Below, one piece after another: positions 1-8,883 of a DNA stretch of 64,000 nt (position 1 is the first letter of the stretch; the number at the start of each line of letters is the position of its first letter). A model generated the notes under the pieces. It was not told where the DNA came from, did no database searches, and saw nothing but the letters and a program-made list of their open reading frames with translations. The translations under genes were made by a program, and so were the position numbers. The DNA is from Xanthomonas campestris pv. badrii (GTDB lineage Bacteria; Pseudomonadota; Gammaproteobacteria; Xanthomonadales; Xanthomonadaceae), in contig NZ_CP051651.1 in assembly GCF_012848175.1 (NCBI RefSeq), forward strand, positions 2,914,001 to 2,978,000. The letters run 5' to 3'.

Positions 1-544
1 ATTGAAGTGTAGATACGACACGCTGCTCGGAGTGGACGATTGATGACCAGCCAAGCTCGGGTCTTTGCAGCGTTGGAACTGCGTCGATCTGAAACGCAAG
101 CCTCTTGTCGTAGCTCGGCGCGTCCTTGAAAAATGCATTGATGCCTGGCCGCATGTCGTCTGCAACCATGCCGATTGGGGCATTGGTGTAAAGGTCCGCA
201 TTCCCCAAGCCGACCCTCATAGTATCGATCAGGCGATCGACCTTGGGGGCAATTCTCGCGATGGCACCTGGATCGCCAGCAAGTGCCAACTGACCATCAG
301 CGGTCTGCGACAATCGCCCCAGTCTGGCCAACGAGCCATCTTGGTAGTCTTTAATAGGCCCACCACTATGTGGCGAAAGCCCTGGCGCACGCGCCAGTGC
401 GGGCTCACTCGGCATATAAACCAGGTTGCGGTCGGCATTAATATTGAATACTTTTTTCTGCTAAAGTATTTCAAGCAACGGACTGTTGCGAAGCGTTTGC
501 TGCTCCGCAATATGATGTTCTTGAAAAATCGTACGTCTAGGCAT
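1..544 (-). pseudogene. AHH-type nuclease toxin remnant (interrupted, runs off left edge)
   Basis: Read from an ATG at 544, the frame gives a peptide with EHHIAEQQ at residues 9-16, followed by a NSPLLEIL stretch, which resembles the AHH nuclease toxin family of the HNH/Endo VII superfamily. Codon 28 is TAG (complement 461-463). The same frame then stays open to position 1 and continues the domain (FNINADRNLVYMPS, then HSGGPIKDYQDG), so one nonsense mutation interrupts an otherwise preserved frame. An in-frame TAA at 557-559 prevents extension further upstream, so no delivery domain is attached. It lies 21 bp downstream of the Imm11-type gene, as expected for an orphan toxin tip in a polymorphic-toxin array. 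The C-terminus is outside the window. Family assignment is by motif reading; the stop codon is directly visible. Confidence 0.6.
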
Positions 545-565
545 GACGGAATTCCGTTATGAAAA

Positions 566-1237
566 CTAAGCGTCTTTCCAATCAGCAGCGTCTCGAAACC
601 AAAGTCCGTCAGAAGCCCCTTTTATCCCAATACCAGCGCCATGCACCGCATCCAGCAGCACGCGGTCGCAGATTACATAGTAGTCAGCAGAGAAAGGCAT
701 CCTAAATACATGAGAATCTCCGATCACATCCTTTCGAAAAGCCAAGCTCGCGCCACCAGTTAGATCGTAAAATTTTCCGTTAACGAAATCGTCGCTAACT
801 TCTATCTCGACTTTTGAATTTTCCTCATCGAGCGCATCCAGAACTCGCACGACATCGCACAAGAAGTATTTAGGACCCTGGGTGCCATCGGCCATCAGGA
901 AATCGCACTCTACGAAGCTAAAGCCCTCTGGATCGATGATTGAGAATACCTGATGTAAACGCTCGGACACGAGCCAATAGCCACTGAAACCGGCTTCCAT
1001 GTCTTTAGGCATAACGCCTTTCGATGGGTCGTAGATGAGACGCGGCCTCTCTGGAAGCGGAGGAAAGCCACCTTCATTTGGCCTCAGAATCAATCGGGGA
1101 GGAATGAGCAGTTTTTTCACGTTTTCGAACACAACCCCGAGTTCGGGGCCATATTCAAGATCCGGCATCAGGATGTAGAACTCGCCTTTTTGCGGATTAT
1201 TCTGAGCACTCACTTGCAGTTTTTGGGTTCCGTTCAT
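566..1237 (-). CDS. Imm11 / DUF1629-family immunity protein
   Basis: This is a 223-residue soluble protein without signal peptide or membrane segment. Its middle and C-terminal parts follow the DUF1629 (Imm11) pattern: YWLVSERLHQVF near residue 87, DPEGFSFVECDF, YFLCDVVRVLDALDE, a FRKDV segment, then ICDRVLLDA and a closing GLWFRDAAD. Imm11-type proteins are predicted cytoplasmic antidotes to polymorphic toxins. It sits between two toxin-like remnants (1-544 downstream, 1311-1826 upstream), which supports that role. Base composition is more A+T-rich than in most of the window, consistent with transfer. Which toxin it neutralises cannot be told; the interrupted AHH module is the nearest candidate. 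Confidence 0.75.
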   Translation of the reverse strand: MNGTQKLQVSAQNNPQKGEFYILMPDLEYGPELGVVFENVKKLLIPPRLILRPNEGGFPPLPERPRLIYDPSKGVMPKDMEAGFSGYWLVSERLHQVFSIIDPEGFSFVECDFLMADGTQGPKYFLCDVVRVLDALDEENSKVEIEVSDDFVNGKFYDLTGGASLAFRKDVIGDSHVFRMPFSADYYVICDRVLLDAVHGAGIGIKGASDGLWFRDAADWKDA

Positions 1238-1310
1238 GGGTATCGCTCCAAAGCTTCTTAATTATGGTGACTTTGCCAGACTTACAGATCAACGGCCCAG
1301 TGATTCACCT

Positions 1311-1826
1311 TCAAGCAGTGCCACATTTCTCAGCCTGCAACATCACGCTTGCGGCCACGTTAGCGCGCAGCATGACTAGGACTCCAAGTAGAAGATACTT
1401 TATCCCATGCCAGTAGTGCTGGCCGTCCGAGGCGGTCAAGGCATCCGGATCCGGCAGCGCCTGCTGCACCGCCGGCGAGATGGGCAGGCCATCGGCTGCC
1501 CAACCGCTGCGGTGGTAGGCCAGTTCATAACGCGCGGCGATCGCCCCAGGACTGTTGGCAATGTTGCGGGCGATGGTGGCCTGCGCCTGCGCCTCCAGTT
1601 CGGCCGCGCGTTGCGGCGAGGCGGTTTCCTGCACGTAGTTGCCGCGATCGTTGGCGCCGGAGACCTCGGTCTTGACCAGACGATGCCACTGGCCGTCTGC
1701 CGGGTCGCGCTTCCAGTCGGCAGGCCTCAGGCTGGGGCGGTCGGTGGCGTTGGCCGGCTGGCGAAAGGAATCGGCCGGCTCGGGTGCGACTTTCAGCGCC
1801 AGTGCGCCATCGGCATTGGTGGCCCA
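1311..1826 (-). pseudogene. Toxin-like protein remnant, N-terminus missing
   Basis: The reading frame from about 1826 down to 1311 encodes an orderly polar segment (ATNADGALALKVAPEPAD..., then ADWKRDPADGQWHRLVK, ASPQRAAELEAQAQATIARN and AARYELAYHRSGWAADGLP). It looks like a late portion of a larger Xanthomonas secreted or effector protein. Upstream in frame the sequence runs into the 3' end of pip in a different frame and becomes arginine/cysteine-rich and implausible, so the original start is lost. After a SDGQHY segment the protein changes abruptly to a hydrophobic KYLLLGVLVML stretch before the stop, suggesting a deletion junction. I do not recognise the family. Position next to an immunity gene makes a degraded polymorphic toxin the most likely origin. 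Confidence 0.4.
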
Positions 1827-1872
1827 GGCGGTGCATGCGCAGCAGATGCGCTTCTGCCGTCGGTGTCCCTGC

Positions 1873-2814
1873 TCAGACTGTGCGCGCGACCAGTGCTGGT
1901 ACCTGCACACGTTCCCGGCCGGGCCAGGGCGTGTGGTCATCGAGGAAATCGCCGACCAGGCGCATGCAGGCTGCGCGTTCTTCCACGTGCGGCATGTGGC
2001 TGGAGTTGGCGAACACGTGCCAATGCGCGTCCGGAATCAACCGCGCATACGGCTCCACGGTTTCCGGCGTGGCTTCGTCGTACTTGCCCGACAGCACCAG
2101 CGTGGGCGCGGTGATGCGATGCAGGCGCTCGATGATGCTCCAGTTGCGCAGGCTACCGACCACGTGGAATTCGGTGGGGCCATTCATGGCGTGATACACG
2201 GTGGGATCGGCCTCGATGGCGGCAAAGGTGCGCGCCACTTCCTCGGGCCATGGCAGCACCCGGCACACATGACGCGCGTAGAACGCCTGGCTTGCCGCCC
2301 GATACGCTGGGTGGTCCAGCGTGCCGGCGGCCTCGTGCTCGTCCAGTGCCGCCTGCACCTGCTCGGGCAGGCCGCCGCGCAGGCGCAGTGCGGCCGCACG
2401 CCACAGGCCCATGGAGGCCGGTGAATTGGCGATCACCAGCGCACGCAGCCCGCTGGGCCGACGCACCGCGTGCTCGGCCGCAAGCATCCCGCCCCAGGAC
2501 TGACCAAGCAACGCGTACTGCGACAGCCCCAGATGCTCGATCAGGCGCTGCAGTTCATCCAGAAACAGGCCCACCGTCCAGAACGCAGGGTCGGCATTGG
2601 GAAGGTGGGTGGAGCGGCCATTGCCGAGCTGGTCGTAATGAATCACGGCACGCCCGCTGGCGGTCAGATCCTTGAAGCTGTCGACATAGTCGTGCGTGCA
2701 TCCCGGACCGCCGTGGGCAACCACCAGCGGACAGGCATCGCTGCGCAGGTCGCCGGTGATGCGGTACCAGGTGCGATAGCCGCGAAATTCGACGTAACCC
2801 TCGGTGGACTGCAT
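1873..2814 (-). CDS. pip: Proline iminopeptidase-like alpha/beta hydrolase
   Basis: A 313-residue alpha/beta-hydrolase. HGGPG at residues 34-38 forms the oxyanion region, the nucleophile is Ser106 in GQSWGG, the acid lies in [10 protein letters not shown] and the histidine in [10 protein letters not shown]. The ATG at 2814 is preferred; an upstream in-frame TTG at 2835 would add seven residues. In xanthomonads a gene of this type adjoins a LuxR solo (OryR, XccR, XagR) that activates it in planta, and the product contributes to virulence. That matches the neighbour at 2971-3735 and the lux-type box at 2875-2894. Substrate specificity (N-terminal proline release) is taken from the family and is not proven by sequence. 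Confidence 0.87.
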   Translation of the reverse strand: MQSTEGYVEFRGYRTWYRITGDLRSDACPLVVAHGGPGCTHDYVDSFKDLTASGRAVIHYDQLGNGRSTHLPNADPAFWTVGLFLDELQRLIEHLGLSQYALLGQSWGGMLAAEHAVRRPSGLRALVIANSPASMGLWRAAALRLRGGLPEQVQAALDEHEAAGTLDHPAYRAASQAFYARHVCRVLPWPEEVARTFAAIEADPTVYHAMNGPTEFHVVGSLRNWSIIERLHRITAPTLVLSGKYDEATPETVEPYARLIPDAHWHVFANSSHMPHVEERAACMRLVGDFLDDHTPWPGRERVQVPALVARTV

Positions 2815-2874
2815 GACCTGCGCTGCCTGCGGCAATGATGAGCGCCGAGCCTAGCGGGCCGCCGGCACGGCGTT

Positions 2875-2894
2875 AACTGGCAAATCTCACAGGT
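2875..2894 (-). promoter_or_regulatory. lux-type box upstream of pip
   Basis: Read on the minus strand the 20 bases are ACCTGTGAGATTTGCCAGTT, with ACCTG at one end and CAGTT at the other, closely resembling the 20-bp lux box consensus. It lies 61 bp upstream of the pip ATG and in the short gap after the LuxR-solo gene. This is the expected binding site of the adjacent LuxR-type protein. Confidence 0.72.
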
Positions 2895-2970
2895 TTGCGT
2901 CGCTTCAGGGCTGCTGCGCCGGGTGCGGCCCACATGCGTGGCCGGCAATCCGATCGATCCCCATAAACCC

Positions 2971-3735
2971 TTATGGCTCCAGCAACCGATAATGCATACC
3001 GCGCACCACCGCCTCGACGCGATTGCGCGCACCCAGTTTGCGCGCGGCGGAGTTCAGGTGCAGGTTCACCGTGGCCGTGGAGCGATTGAGCGCGGCGGCG
3101 ATGCTCTTGGCGGTCAACCCCTTGGCCGAATACTGCAGGCATTCGCGCTCGCGCCGGGTCAGCGCGATGTGGTGGCAGCGGCGTTCCTGCGGGTCCAGCA
3201 GCTCCTGCGCGCGCGCCTGGAAGGCGTGCGCAAGCAGCAGGAACGGCGACAGCTGGGCTTCGGCCAGGCGCGGCGCTTCTGCAGCCACTGCATCCACCGC
3301 CCCACTGAAAGTTGCAAACGCGCCACCCGGCAGATGCAGCGGCACGGTGACACCGGTGCCCATTCCGCTGTCGCACAGATAGCGCGTCACCTGCCGATGC
3401 TGGCCGCCGACGTATTCCACGCCGTCGCAGTCGCCATCGGTGCGGTAGGACCATACGAATGGCGTGGTCCTCCGCGTGGCACGCTGCTGAACAGGGTCAT
3501 GTTGGTAATAGCCGTGCTCGCACCAGACATGCTGCATGTCGCCAGGCGCATTGCGCTGCATGAACACCGTCGGGGTGATCAACGCCCCCTCCATGCTTAG
3601 CGGCACCGGGGCATAGTCGTACACCACCGACTGGAATCCCAACGCACACACGTCGCTGAACACCCGGTCCAGGCAGGCATCGAGCGTGTGCAGCGCCTGC
3701 AAATCGCGGCCCAGGCTGGCCAGAGTGTCGAACAT
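2971..3735 (-). CDS. LuxR-solo transcriptional regulator (OryR/XccR/XagR type)
   Basis: 254 residues: an N-terminal autoinducer-binding domain (about 1-170) and a C-terminal LuxR HTH (about 190-250, beginning LTRRERECLQYSAKGLTAKS). At the two ligand-pocket positions that are Trp and Tyr in AHL-binding LuxR proteins it has Met67 and Trp71, followed by the conserved Asp80-Pro81. This Met/Trp substitution is the hallmark of LuxR solos that respond to plant compounds rather than AHLs. No luxI-type synthase is nearby. A Shine-Dalgarno (GAAGGA) precedes the ATG at 3735. It is co-oriented with pip and separated from it by the lux-type box, so it most likely activates pip. The exact ortholog name depends on the species, so none is assigned. 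Confidence 0.87.
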   Translation of the reverse strand: MFDTLASLGRDLQALHTLDACLDRVFSDVCALGFQSVVYDYAPVPLSMEGALITPTVFMQRNAPGDMQHVWCEHGYYQHDPVQQRATRRTTPFVWSYRTDGDCDGVEYVGGQHRQVTRYLCDSGMGTGVTVPLHLPGGAFATFSGAVDAVAAEAPRLAEAQLSPFLLLAHAFQARAQELLDPQERRCHHIALTRRERECLQYSAKGLTAKSIAAALNRSTATVNLHLNSAARKLGARNRVEAVVRGMHYRLLEP

Positions 3736-3924
3736 GGGATTCCTTCGCGGCCACCAGAGGCACTGGACGTATCCAGCATGGAAAACCTAGCATTTTTCAT
3801 AGTGGATGGGCTTGCCGGCCACATTATCGTCACAATGCCGGTCACCCAGCTGCACTGCAGCATCGGCATCCTCGGCGCCCGCGCCCGCATCGACCCCGGC
3901 CTTACCTGACAGCGGACACCCTGC

Positions 3925-5307
3925 ATGACCGATACCCCCCGCCGCGACGATGCGGCTGCGCTGGAACGTTTTGGCTATACACAGGAGCTCAAGCGCCAGC
4001 TCACGCTGAAGGACCTGCTGATCTACGGGCTGGTCTTCATGGTGCCCACCGCGCCATTTTCGATCTTCGGCGGGGTATTCGACATCAGTGCGGGCATGGT
4101 GCCGCTTACCTATGTGGTCGGCTTTGTGGCGATGCTGTTCACCGCACTCAGCTACCAGCAGATGTCGCAGGCGTTTCCGGTGGCCGGCTCGGTGTATGCC
4201 TACGTGGGGCGCGGCTTGAGCAGCGGCATGGGCTTCCTGGCCGGCTGGGCGATCCTGCTCGACTATCTGCTGGTGCCCACGCTGCTCTACGTGGTCGGCG
4301 CCAACGCGATGCACAACGTGTTGCCGTCGGTGCCGCAGCCAGGGTGGATCGCCTTCTTCGTGGTGCTCAACACCGTGGTCAACCTGCGCGGGATCGAAAC
4401 CACCGCGCGGGCCAACCGGGTATTTTTGTATGCGCAGCTGGTAGTGCTGGCGGTGTTCGTGGTGCTGGCGACGCTGGCGATCCAGCGTGGCGTCAACGGC
4501 GCGCACTGGTCGTTGCGCCCGTTCTACAACCCGCAGGCGTTCTCGCCGCAGCTGATCTTCAGCGCGTTGTCGGTGGCGGTGGTGTCGTTCCTGGGCTTCG
4601 ATGCGATCTCCACGCTGTCGGAGGAGGCGCGTGGCGGCAACCGCGTGGTCGGCCGCGCCACCTTGCTGGCCTTGTTGCTGGTCGCCGGGTTGTTCGTGTT
4701 GCAGACCTGGCTGGCGGCCCTGCTGCAACCCACCCTGCTGCGCTACCCCAACGAGCAGGCCTCCAACGATGCGTTTTTCGAGATCGGCCACCTGATCGCC
4801 GGGCCATGGCTGCAGATCGTGATTGCGCTGACAGTGGCCATCAGCGCGGCAATCGCCAATTCATTGGTGGCGCAGGCAGCGACCTCGCGGCTGTTGTTCG
4901 CCATGGCGCGTGATCGCCAATTGCCGGCGTTCTTGCGCTATATCCATCCCCGCACCGGCGTGCCGCAGCGCGCCATCCTGCTGGTGGCCGCGCTGAGCAT
5001 GGTGCTGGGCGAAGTCTTCGTCGGCCAGATCGCCTTGCTGTCGTCGCTGTGCAATGTGGGCGCGCTGACCGCCTTCGTGCTGTTGCATGTTGCAGTGGCC
5101 TGGCACTTCCGCCGGCAGGGCCGCCTGGTCCTGCACGGCGTGGTGCCGTTGATCGGCGGCGTGATCCTGGCCTATGTGCTGATCAATGCGGACCGGCATG
5201 CCCAGCTCGGCGGGCTGGCATGGTTGATGGTCGGCCTGGCAGTGCTGGCCTTCCTGAAAGTCAGCGGGCGCTCGACCGAGTTCCGCGCCAGCGATGCGCT
5301 GGAGTAG
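3925..5307 (+). CDS. APC-superfamily amino-acid permease
   Basis: 460 residues with about twelve hydrophobic segments, beginning after a short polar head with LTLKDLLIYGLVFMVPTAPF, a typical APC first helix, and containing the family's helix-breaking glycine motifs (FGGVFDISAG, EEARGGNRVVGRA). It should act as a secondary amino acid or amine transporter in the inner membrane. It is divergent from the LuxR-solo gene with a 189-bp spacer. An APC permease beside the LuxR solo and pip suggests import of a plant-derived amine or of amino acids released by peptidase action, but the substrate cannot be read from sequence. The ATG at 3925 follows a weak AGCGGAC ribosome-binding site. Confidence 0.85.
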   Translation: MTDTPRRDDAAALERFGYTQELKRQLTLKDLLIYGLVFMVPTAPFSIFGGVFDISAGMVPLTYVVGFVAMLFTALSYQQMSQAFPVAGSVYAYVGRGLSSGMGFLAGWAILLDYLLVPTLLYVVGANAMHNVLPSVPQPGWIAFFVVLNTVVNLRGIETTARANRVFLYAQLVVLAVFVVLATLAIQRGVNGAHWSLRPFYNPQAFSPQLIFSALSVAVVSFLGFDAISTLSEEARGGNRVVGRATLLALLLVAGLFVLQTWLAALLQPTLLRYPNEQASNDAFFEIGHLIAGPWLQIVIALTVAISAAIANSLVAQAATSRLLFAMARDRQLPAFLRYIHPRTGVPQRAILLVAALSMVLGEVFVGQIALLSSLCNVGALTAFVLLHVAVAWHFRRQGRLVLHGVVPLIGGVILAYVLINADRHAQLGGLAWLMVGLAVLAFLKVSGRSTEFRASDALE

Positions 5308-5740
5308 CCCGCTTCTCGTCTGAAGCTTTCGCCTTCTGCCAGCGCTGCCATGCAATCGAGATGCGGCCGATCTCGCATGCGTCGCGCAAGCGATCAGACG
5401 CGCGCAGCCTGGCGCGCTACGGCGTCGTCCTGCCACCACACGCTGGCAGATCCAATGCTGCAAGCATCCCTGACGCAGGCCGCTACAGCGCTGCGCGAGC
5501 ATGGCCGAGCCTTGCGCCCTGCCTGCACTGCGACGCGAGCGCAGGTGCACGACGTTCGCAAGACTTGGCAACGCAAGCTGGGTGAAGGCGACTATCGCTT
5601 TCATGATTGATCATCTCTGAAAGAGATTTTCAGCACATATTCAGTTGTGGACATTCGCTAGTCTCGCCTGGCGCCAACGATGGCGCCGCAGGCCCTGGCC
5701 CCCGCCACTGCCTGCCATTCCCTGACGAGAAGGACTACCC
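5308..5740. other. Intergenic region upstream of the secreted protease
   Basis: No convincing gene is seen. A small hairpin (ATCTCT/AGAGAT, 5613-5627) followed by a short T run could be a weak terminator. The segment just before 5741 has a good ribosome-binding site (GAGAAGGA). Short frames through this stretch show no family resemblance. Confidence 0.5.
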
Positions 5741-7138
5741 ATGATTCGCAAGAATGCGTTGTATCTGGCGCTGTTCTCCGCTGTTTCCGGCTCCGCGCTG
5801 GCTGTGCCGCCCACCGAGATGGATGCTGCACCGGTGAGCACTGCGCCGCAGGCGGCCAAGCTCGGCGCAGCGACCTTGCAGTCGGCAAGCCTGCGTGGCG
5901 GCATCCTGCCCACGCGCGTGGTGCAGCTGGGCGCACCCAGCGGCCAGGAACTGCGCAGCGTGCGCGAAAAACGCATTGCGCAAGTCAAGCATGGGCAGCC
6001 GCTGCAGATCGGCTTTTCGCGTGCCGTGACGCAGCCGCTCGTCAACCTGGCCAAGCTGGATTGGCAGATGGCCGGCGATGGTTCGCGCGTTGCCACCTTG
6101 AAGCTCGGCTCCGCGCAGGCGGCCTCGCTGCGCGCGGCGCTGGTGTTGCGTGGTGCTGGCGCAACGCCGGGCGATCCGTCGCGGGTGACGCTGCGCTTTG
6201 CCGGCGACGACGGACGCGTGTTCGAGCAATCCGGCGCAAGCTTCGTCGGTACCGGTGATGCCATCGGCTGGTCGCCGACGGTCAATGGCGACAACCTGCT
6301 GGTGGAGATCTCGCTGCCGGCCGGGCTGTATCCGGAAAACTTCAGCCTCAGCGTCCCGCAGCTGTCGCATCTGGACATCAGCCCCACCGCCAGCCCGCGC
6401 GACATGATGACCATTGCCATTGGCGAAAGCGATTCCTGCCAGAACGATATCGTTTGCCGTGCCAATCCCACTGCCGGCTTCACCAGCGCTGCCAAGGCGG
6501 TGGCGCGCATGGTGTTCACCACCAGCCAGGGCTCGTTCCTGTGCACCGGCACCCTGCTCAACAACACCAATACGCCCAAGCGCAACCTGTTCTGGACCGC
6601 CGCGCACTGCATCAGCACGCAGACAGTGGCCAACACGCTGCAGACCTACTGGTTCTACGACGCAGCCAGTTGCAACGGCAACACCGCCAGTTCGCAGGCG
6701 ACCACGCTGAGCGGCGGCGCGTTCCTGCGCCATGCCAACACCACGCGCGACACCGCGCTGCTGGAGCTGAAGACCGCACCGCCCAGCGGCGCGTTCTACG
6801 CGGCCTGGAACAGCGCGGCGATCGGCTCCACCGGCACCTCGATCGTGGGCATCCACCACCCTGCCGGCGACGTCAAGAAGTATTCGCTGGGCTCGGTCAC
6901 CGGGCTGAACACCTCCATCGACGGCAAGAGCCCGTTCTATCGCGTGGTCTGGAACGACGGCGTCACCGAAGGCGGCTCGTCCGGCTCGGGCCTGTTCACC
7001 ATCGCCAGCGGTGGCGCGTATCAGCTGCGCGGCGGCCTGTACGGCGGGTATTCGTACTGCGCCGCGCAGACCGATCCGGATTACTACTCGCGCTTCTCCG
7101 ACGTGTATTCGTCGATCTCCACGTTCTTCGGGCAATAA
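5741..7138 (+). CDS. Secreted trypsin-like serine protease (lysyl endopeptidase/ArgC-like)
   Basis: 465 residues. The N-terminus MIRKNALYLALFSAVSGSALA is a Sec signal peptide with likely cleavage after residue 21. A propeptide-like region of about 200 residues precedes an S1-type catalytic domain. The triad is visible as His289 in TAAHC, Asp337 in RDTALLEL and Ser414 in GGSSGSG. Cysteines flanking the catalytic domain (NDIVCRAN, SFLCTG, AASCNGN, SYCAAQ) suggest disulfides. The domain resembles lysyl endopeptidase/endoproteinase ArgC-type enzymes of xanthomonads and Lysobacter. In Xanthomonas such proteases are usually type II secretion substrates. Cleavage specificity is not certain. It has a strong Shine-Dalgarno (GAGAAGGA) and stands alone. 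Confidence 0.87.
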   Translation: MIRKNALYLALFSAVSGSALAVPPTEMDAAPVSTAPQAAKLGAATLQSASLRGGILPTRVVQLGAPSGQELRSVREKRIAQVKHGQPLQIGFSRAVTQPLVNLAKLDWQMAGDGSRVATLKLGSAQAASLRAALVLRGAGATPGDPSRVTLRFAGDDGRVFEQSGASFVGTGDAIGWSPTVNGDNLLVEISLPAGLYPENFSLSVPQLSHLDISPTASPRDMMTIAIGESDSCQNDIVCRANPTAGFTSAAKAVARMVFTTSQGSFLCTGTLLNNTNTPKRNLFWTAAHCISTQTVANTLQTYWFYDAASCNGNTASSQATTLSGGAFLRHANTTRDTALLELKTAPPSGAFYAAWNSAAIGSTGTSIVGIHHPAGDVKKYSLGSVTGLNTSIDGKSPFYRVVWNDGVTEGGSSGSGLFTIASGGAYQLRGGLYGGYSYCAAQTDPDYYSRFSDVYSSISTFFGQ

Positions 7139-7416
7139 GCAAGATGGCACGTGGCAGGCGCAACGTCGCCTGCCACGTTCGCCTGCGTGCCGGCTCGGTG
7201 GCTGCGTCCCGGCCAGGCACACCCAATGCGTTGCCAGCGGGCGCGCCTTATCGGCCGCGATCGATGCAACCGATGGACTGACGCACGCCTGCGGCTCCTG
7301 GTAGTGCCGCACCATGCGCAAGGACCTGTGCTGCAACGAATTCCTTCTGCCACGCGGTCCGCTGCGCCAGGCCCGCAGAATCAGGCAGACTTGGCACCTC
7401 ACGTCTGGGGGTCGCC

Positions 7417-7821
7417 ATGGCGCTTCATCAGTATCGCTGCGTGTCGTGGGCGCTTGCGCGGGCAACGGTGGCCTTGCACGGCAAGGCGCTGGCGGCAGGC
7501 AAGCCGGCTGATCGGGACGAAGCCAACGCCTGTGCGCCGCCGCGCTGCCTGGATCACGACTCCGTGCGCAGCGGCAAGTATGCAGACGATCAGTTGCGCG
7601 AGCGCTCGTATCTGCCGACCACCGACGCAATGGACAATGCCAAACCTGGGGCAACCGATCGCCTGAATCGTTGTGCCGACGCCAGCACCGCGGAGTTCGA
7701 CAAGAAGACCGTGCCGATGAAGGACGACGCACGCCGCGGGCCATTCCATGCCATCTTCGCCCAACGCATGGGCTTTTATCGCTCGCCAGCGCTGGCCGAC
7801 TTCATCGGCCACGAGCTGTGA
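7417..7821 (+). CDS. Small hypothetical protein
   Basis: A possible 134-residue protein ending 21 bp before the MBL-fold gene. The first ~30 residues are mildly hydrophobic and alanine-rich; the rest is charged and polar (for example LRERSYLPTTDAMDNAKPG and FDKKTVPMKDDARRGPFHAIF). No known domain was recognised. The ATG at 7417 follows a GGGG-containing weak ribosome-binding site. The polar composition and the spacing to the next gene favour a genuine gene, but a degraded remnant is possible. Confidence 0.4.
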   Translation: MALHQYRCVSWALARATVALHGKALAAGKPADRDEANACAPPRCLDHDSVRSGKYADDQLRERSYLPTTDAMDNAKPGATDRLNRCADASTAEFDKKTVPMKDDARRGPFHAIFAQRMGFYRSPALADFIGHEL

Positions 7822-7842
7822 CGCGCACCCTAAGGAATCGTC

Positions 7843-8850
7843 ATGCCCGAACCTCTCATCTCTCGCCCCCGTCGGGCGCTGCTGCAACTCACAGTATCTG
7901 CCGGGATCGTGACCACGGTCGGCCCGCTCGCGGCAGCGTCCGGCGCCGGCGCCAGCCAGGTGCGTGCCAATGGCAACGCGGCGGCGCCCGCGCCGTTTCC
8001 GGCCAAGGGCAGCGTCCTGGTCTTGCTGGGTACCAAGGGCGGGCCGACGCCGTCGCCGCTGCGTGCAGCGGCCGCCAATGCCCTGGTGATCGACGGGCAG
8101 CCCTACCTGGTCGACTGCGGCAACGGTGTGGCGCAGCAGCTGGCCAAGGCCGGCATCGCGCTGCCGGCACTGCGCGATATCTTCCTGACCCATCATCACT
8201 CCGACCACAACGCCGACCTGCTCAACGTGGTGTGGCTGGCCTGGGCCAGTGGCCTGCAGACGCCGGTGCATCTGTACGGGCCACCGGGCATCGGCGCGAT
8301 GGTGGATGCGTTCGTGGCGATGAATGCCATCGACATCGAGGCGCGCATGCGCGAGGAAGGACGCCCGCCGCTGCGGCCGTTGATCCATGTCCACGAGTTC
8401 GACCAGCCCGGCACGGTGCTGCAGAACGATCAGGTGGACGTCACCGCTGCCCTGGTGGACCACTACACGCTCAAGCCGGCGTTTGCGTACCGCTTCGCGG
8501 CGCGCGACCGCAGCGTGGTGTTCTCCGGCGACACGCGTTATCTGCCGGCGCTGGCCGACTTTGCCAGGGACACCGATGTCCTGGTGCATGAGGTGATGTA
8601 CCTGCCCGCGCTGGAAAAGATGCTCAAGACCAGCGACAACGCGCCGACCTTGCTCGACCATCTGCTCAAGAGCCATTCCACCAGCGAGGAAGTCGGCAGG
8701 ATCGCCGCCGCTGCGCGCGCGAAACTGCTGGTACTCACCCACTTCGTGCCTGGTGGCGACCCATCGATCACCGATGCGATGTGGAGCGAGGGCGCACGCA
8801 AGCACTACGCCGGCCCGATCGTGGTCGGCGCCGATCTGATGCGGTTGTAG
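7843..8850 (+). CDS. MBL-fold metallo-hydrolase with signal sequence
   Basis: 335 residues. The N-terminus has paired arginines ahead of an alanine-rich hydrophobic stretch (SRPRRALLQLTVSAG), suggesting export, possibly by Tat. The metallo-beta-lactamase fold is shown by the metal motif HHHSDH at residues 117-122, a later VVFSGDTRYLP (bridging Asp), VDHYTLKPAFAYRF and a distal THFVPGGD histidine. The overall layout resembles RNase Z/arylsulfatase-like MBL proteins, but an exported protein is more likely a periplasmic esterase or sulfatase-like hydrolase. The start is supported by TAAGGA. It converges on the halogenase gene with a 33-bp gap. Confidence 0.83.
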   Translation: MPEPLISRPRRALLQLTVSAGIVTTVGPLAAASGAGASQVRANGNAAAPAPFPAKGSVLVLLGTKGGPTPSPLRAAAANALVIDGQPYLVDCGNGVAQQLAKAGIALPALRDIFLTHHHSDHNADLLNVVWLAWASGLQTPVHLYGPPGIGAMVDAFVAMNAIDIEARMREEGRPPLRPLIHVHEFDQPGTVLQNDQVDVTAALVDHYTLKPAFAYRFAARDRSVVFSGDTRYLPALADFARDTDVLVHEVMYLPALEKMLKTSDNAPTLLDHLLKSHSTSEEVGRIAAAARAKLLVLTHFVPGGDPSITDAMWSEGARKHYAGPIVVGADLMRL

Positions 8851-8883
8851 CGCAACGGATGGCGGTGATCCAACCCGGGATGG

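Noticed and set aside
3787..4791. 334-aa open frame antisense to the APC permease
   Set aside because: Gln/His/Arg-rich composition with no domain; a shadow of the G+C-rich permease codon pattern.
5735..7744. 669-aa open frame antisense to the serine protease
   Set aside because: Overlaps an unambiguous protease gene and consists of low-complexity Arg/Ala/Gly sequence.
7399..8805. 468-aa open frame antisense to the MBL hydrolase
   Set aside because: The opposite strand holds clear metal-binding motifs; this frame is His/Arg/Gly-rich noise.
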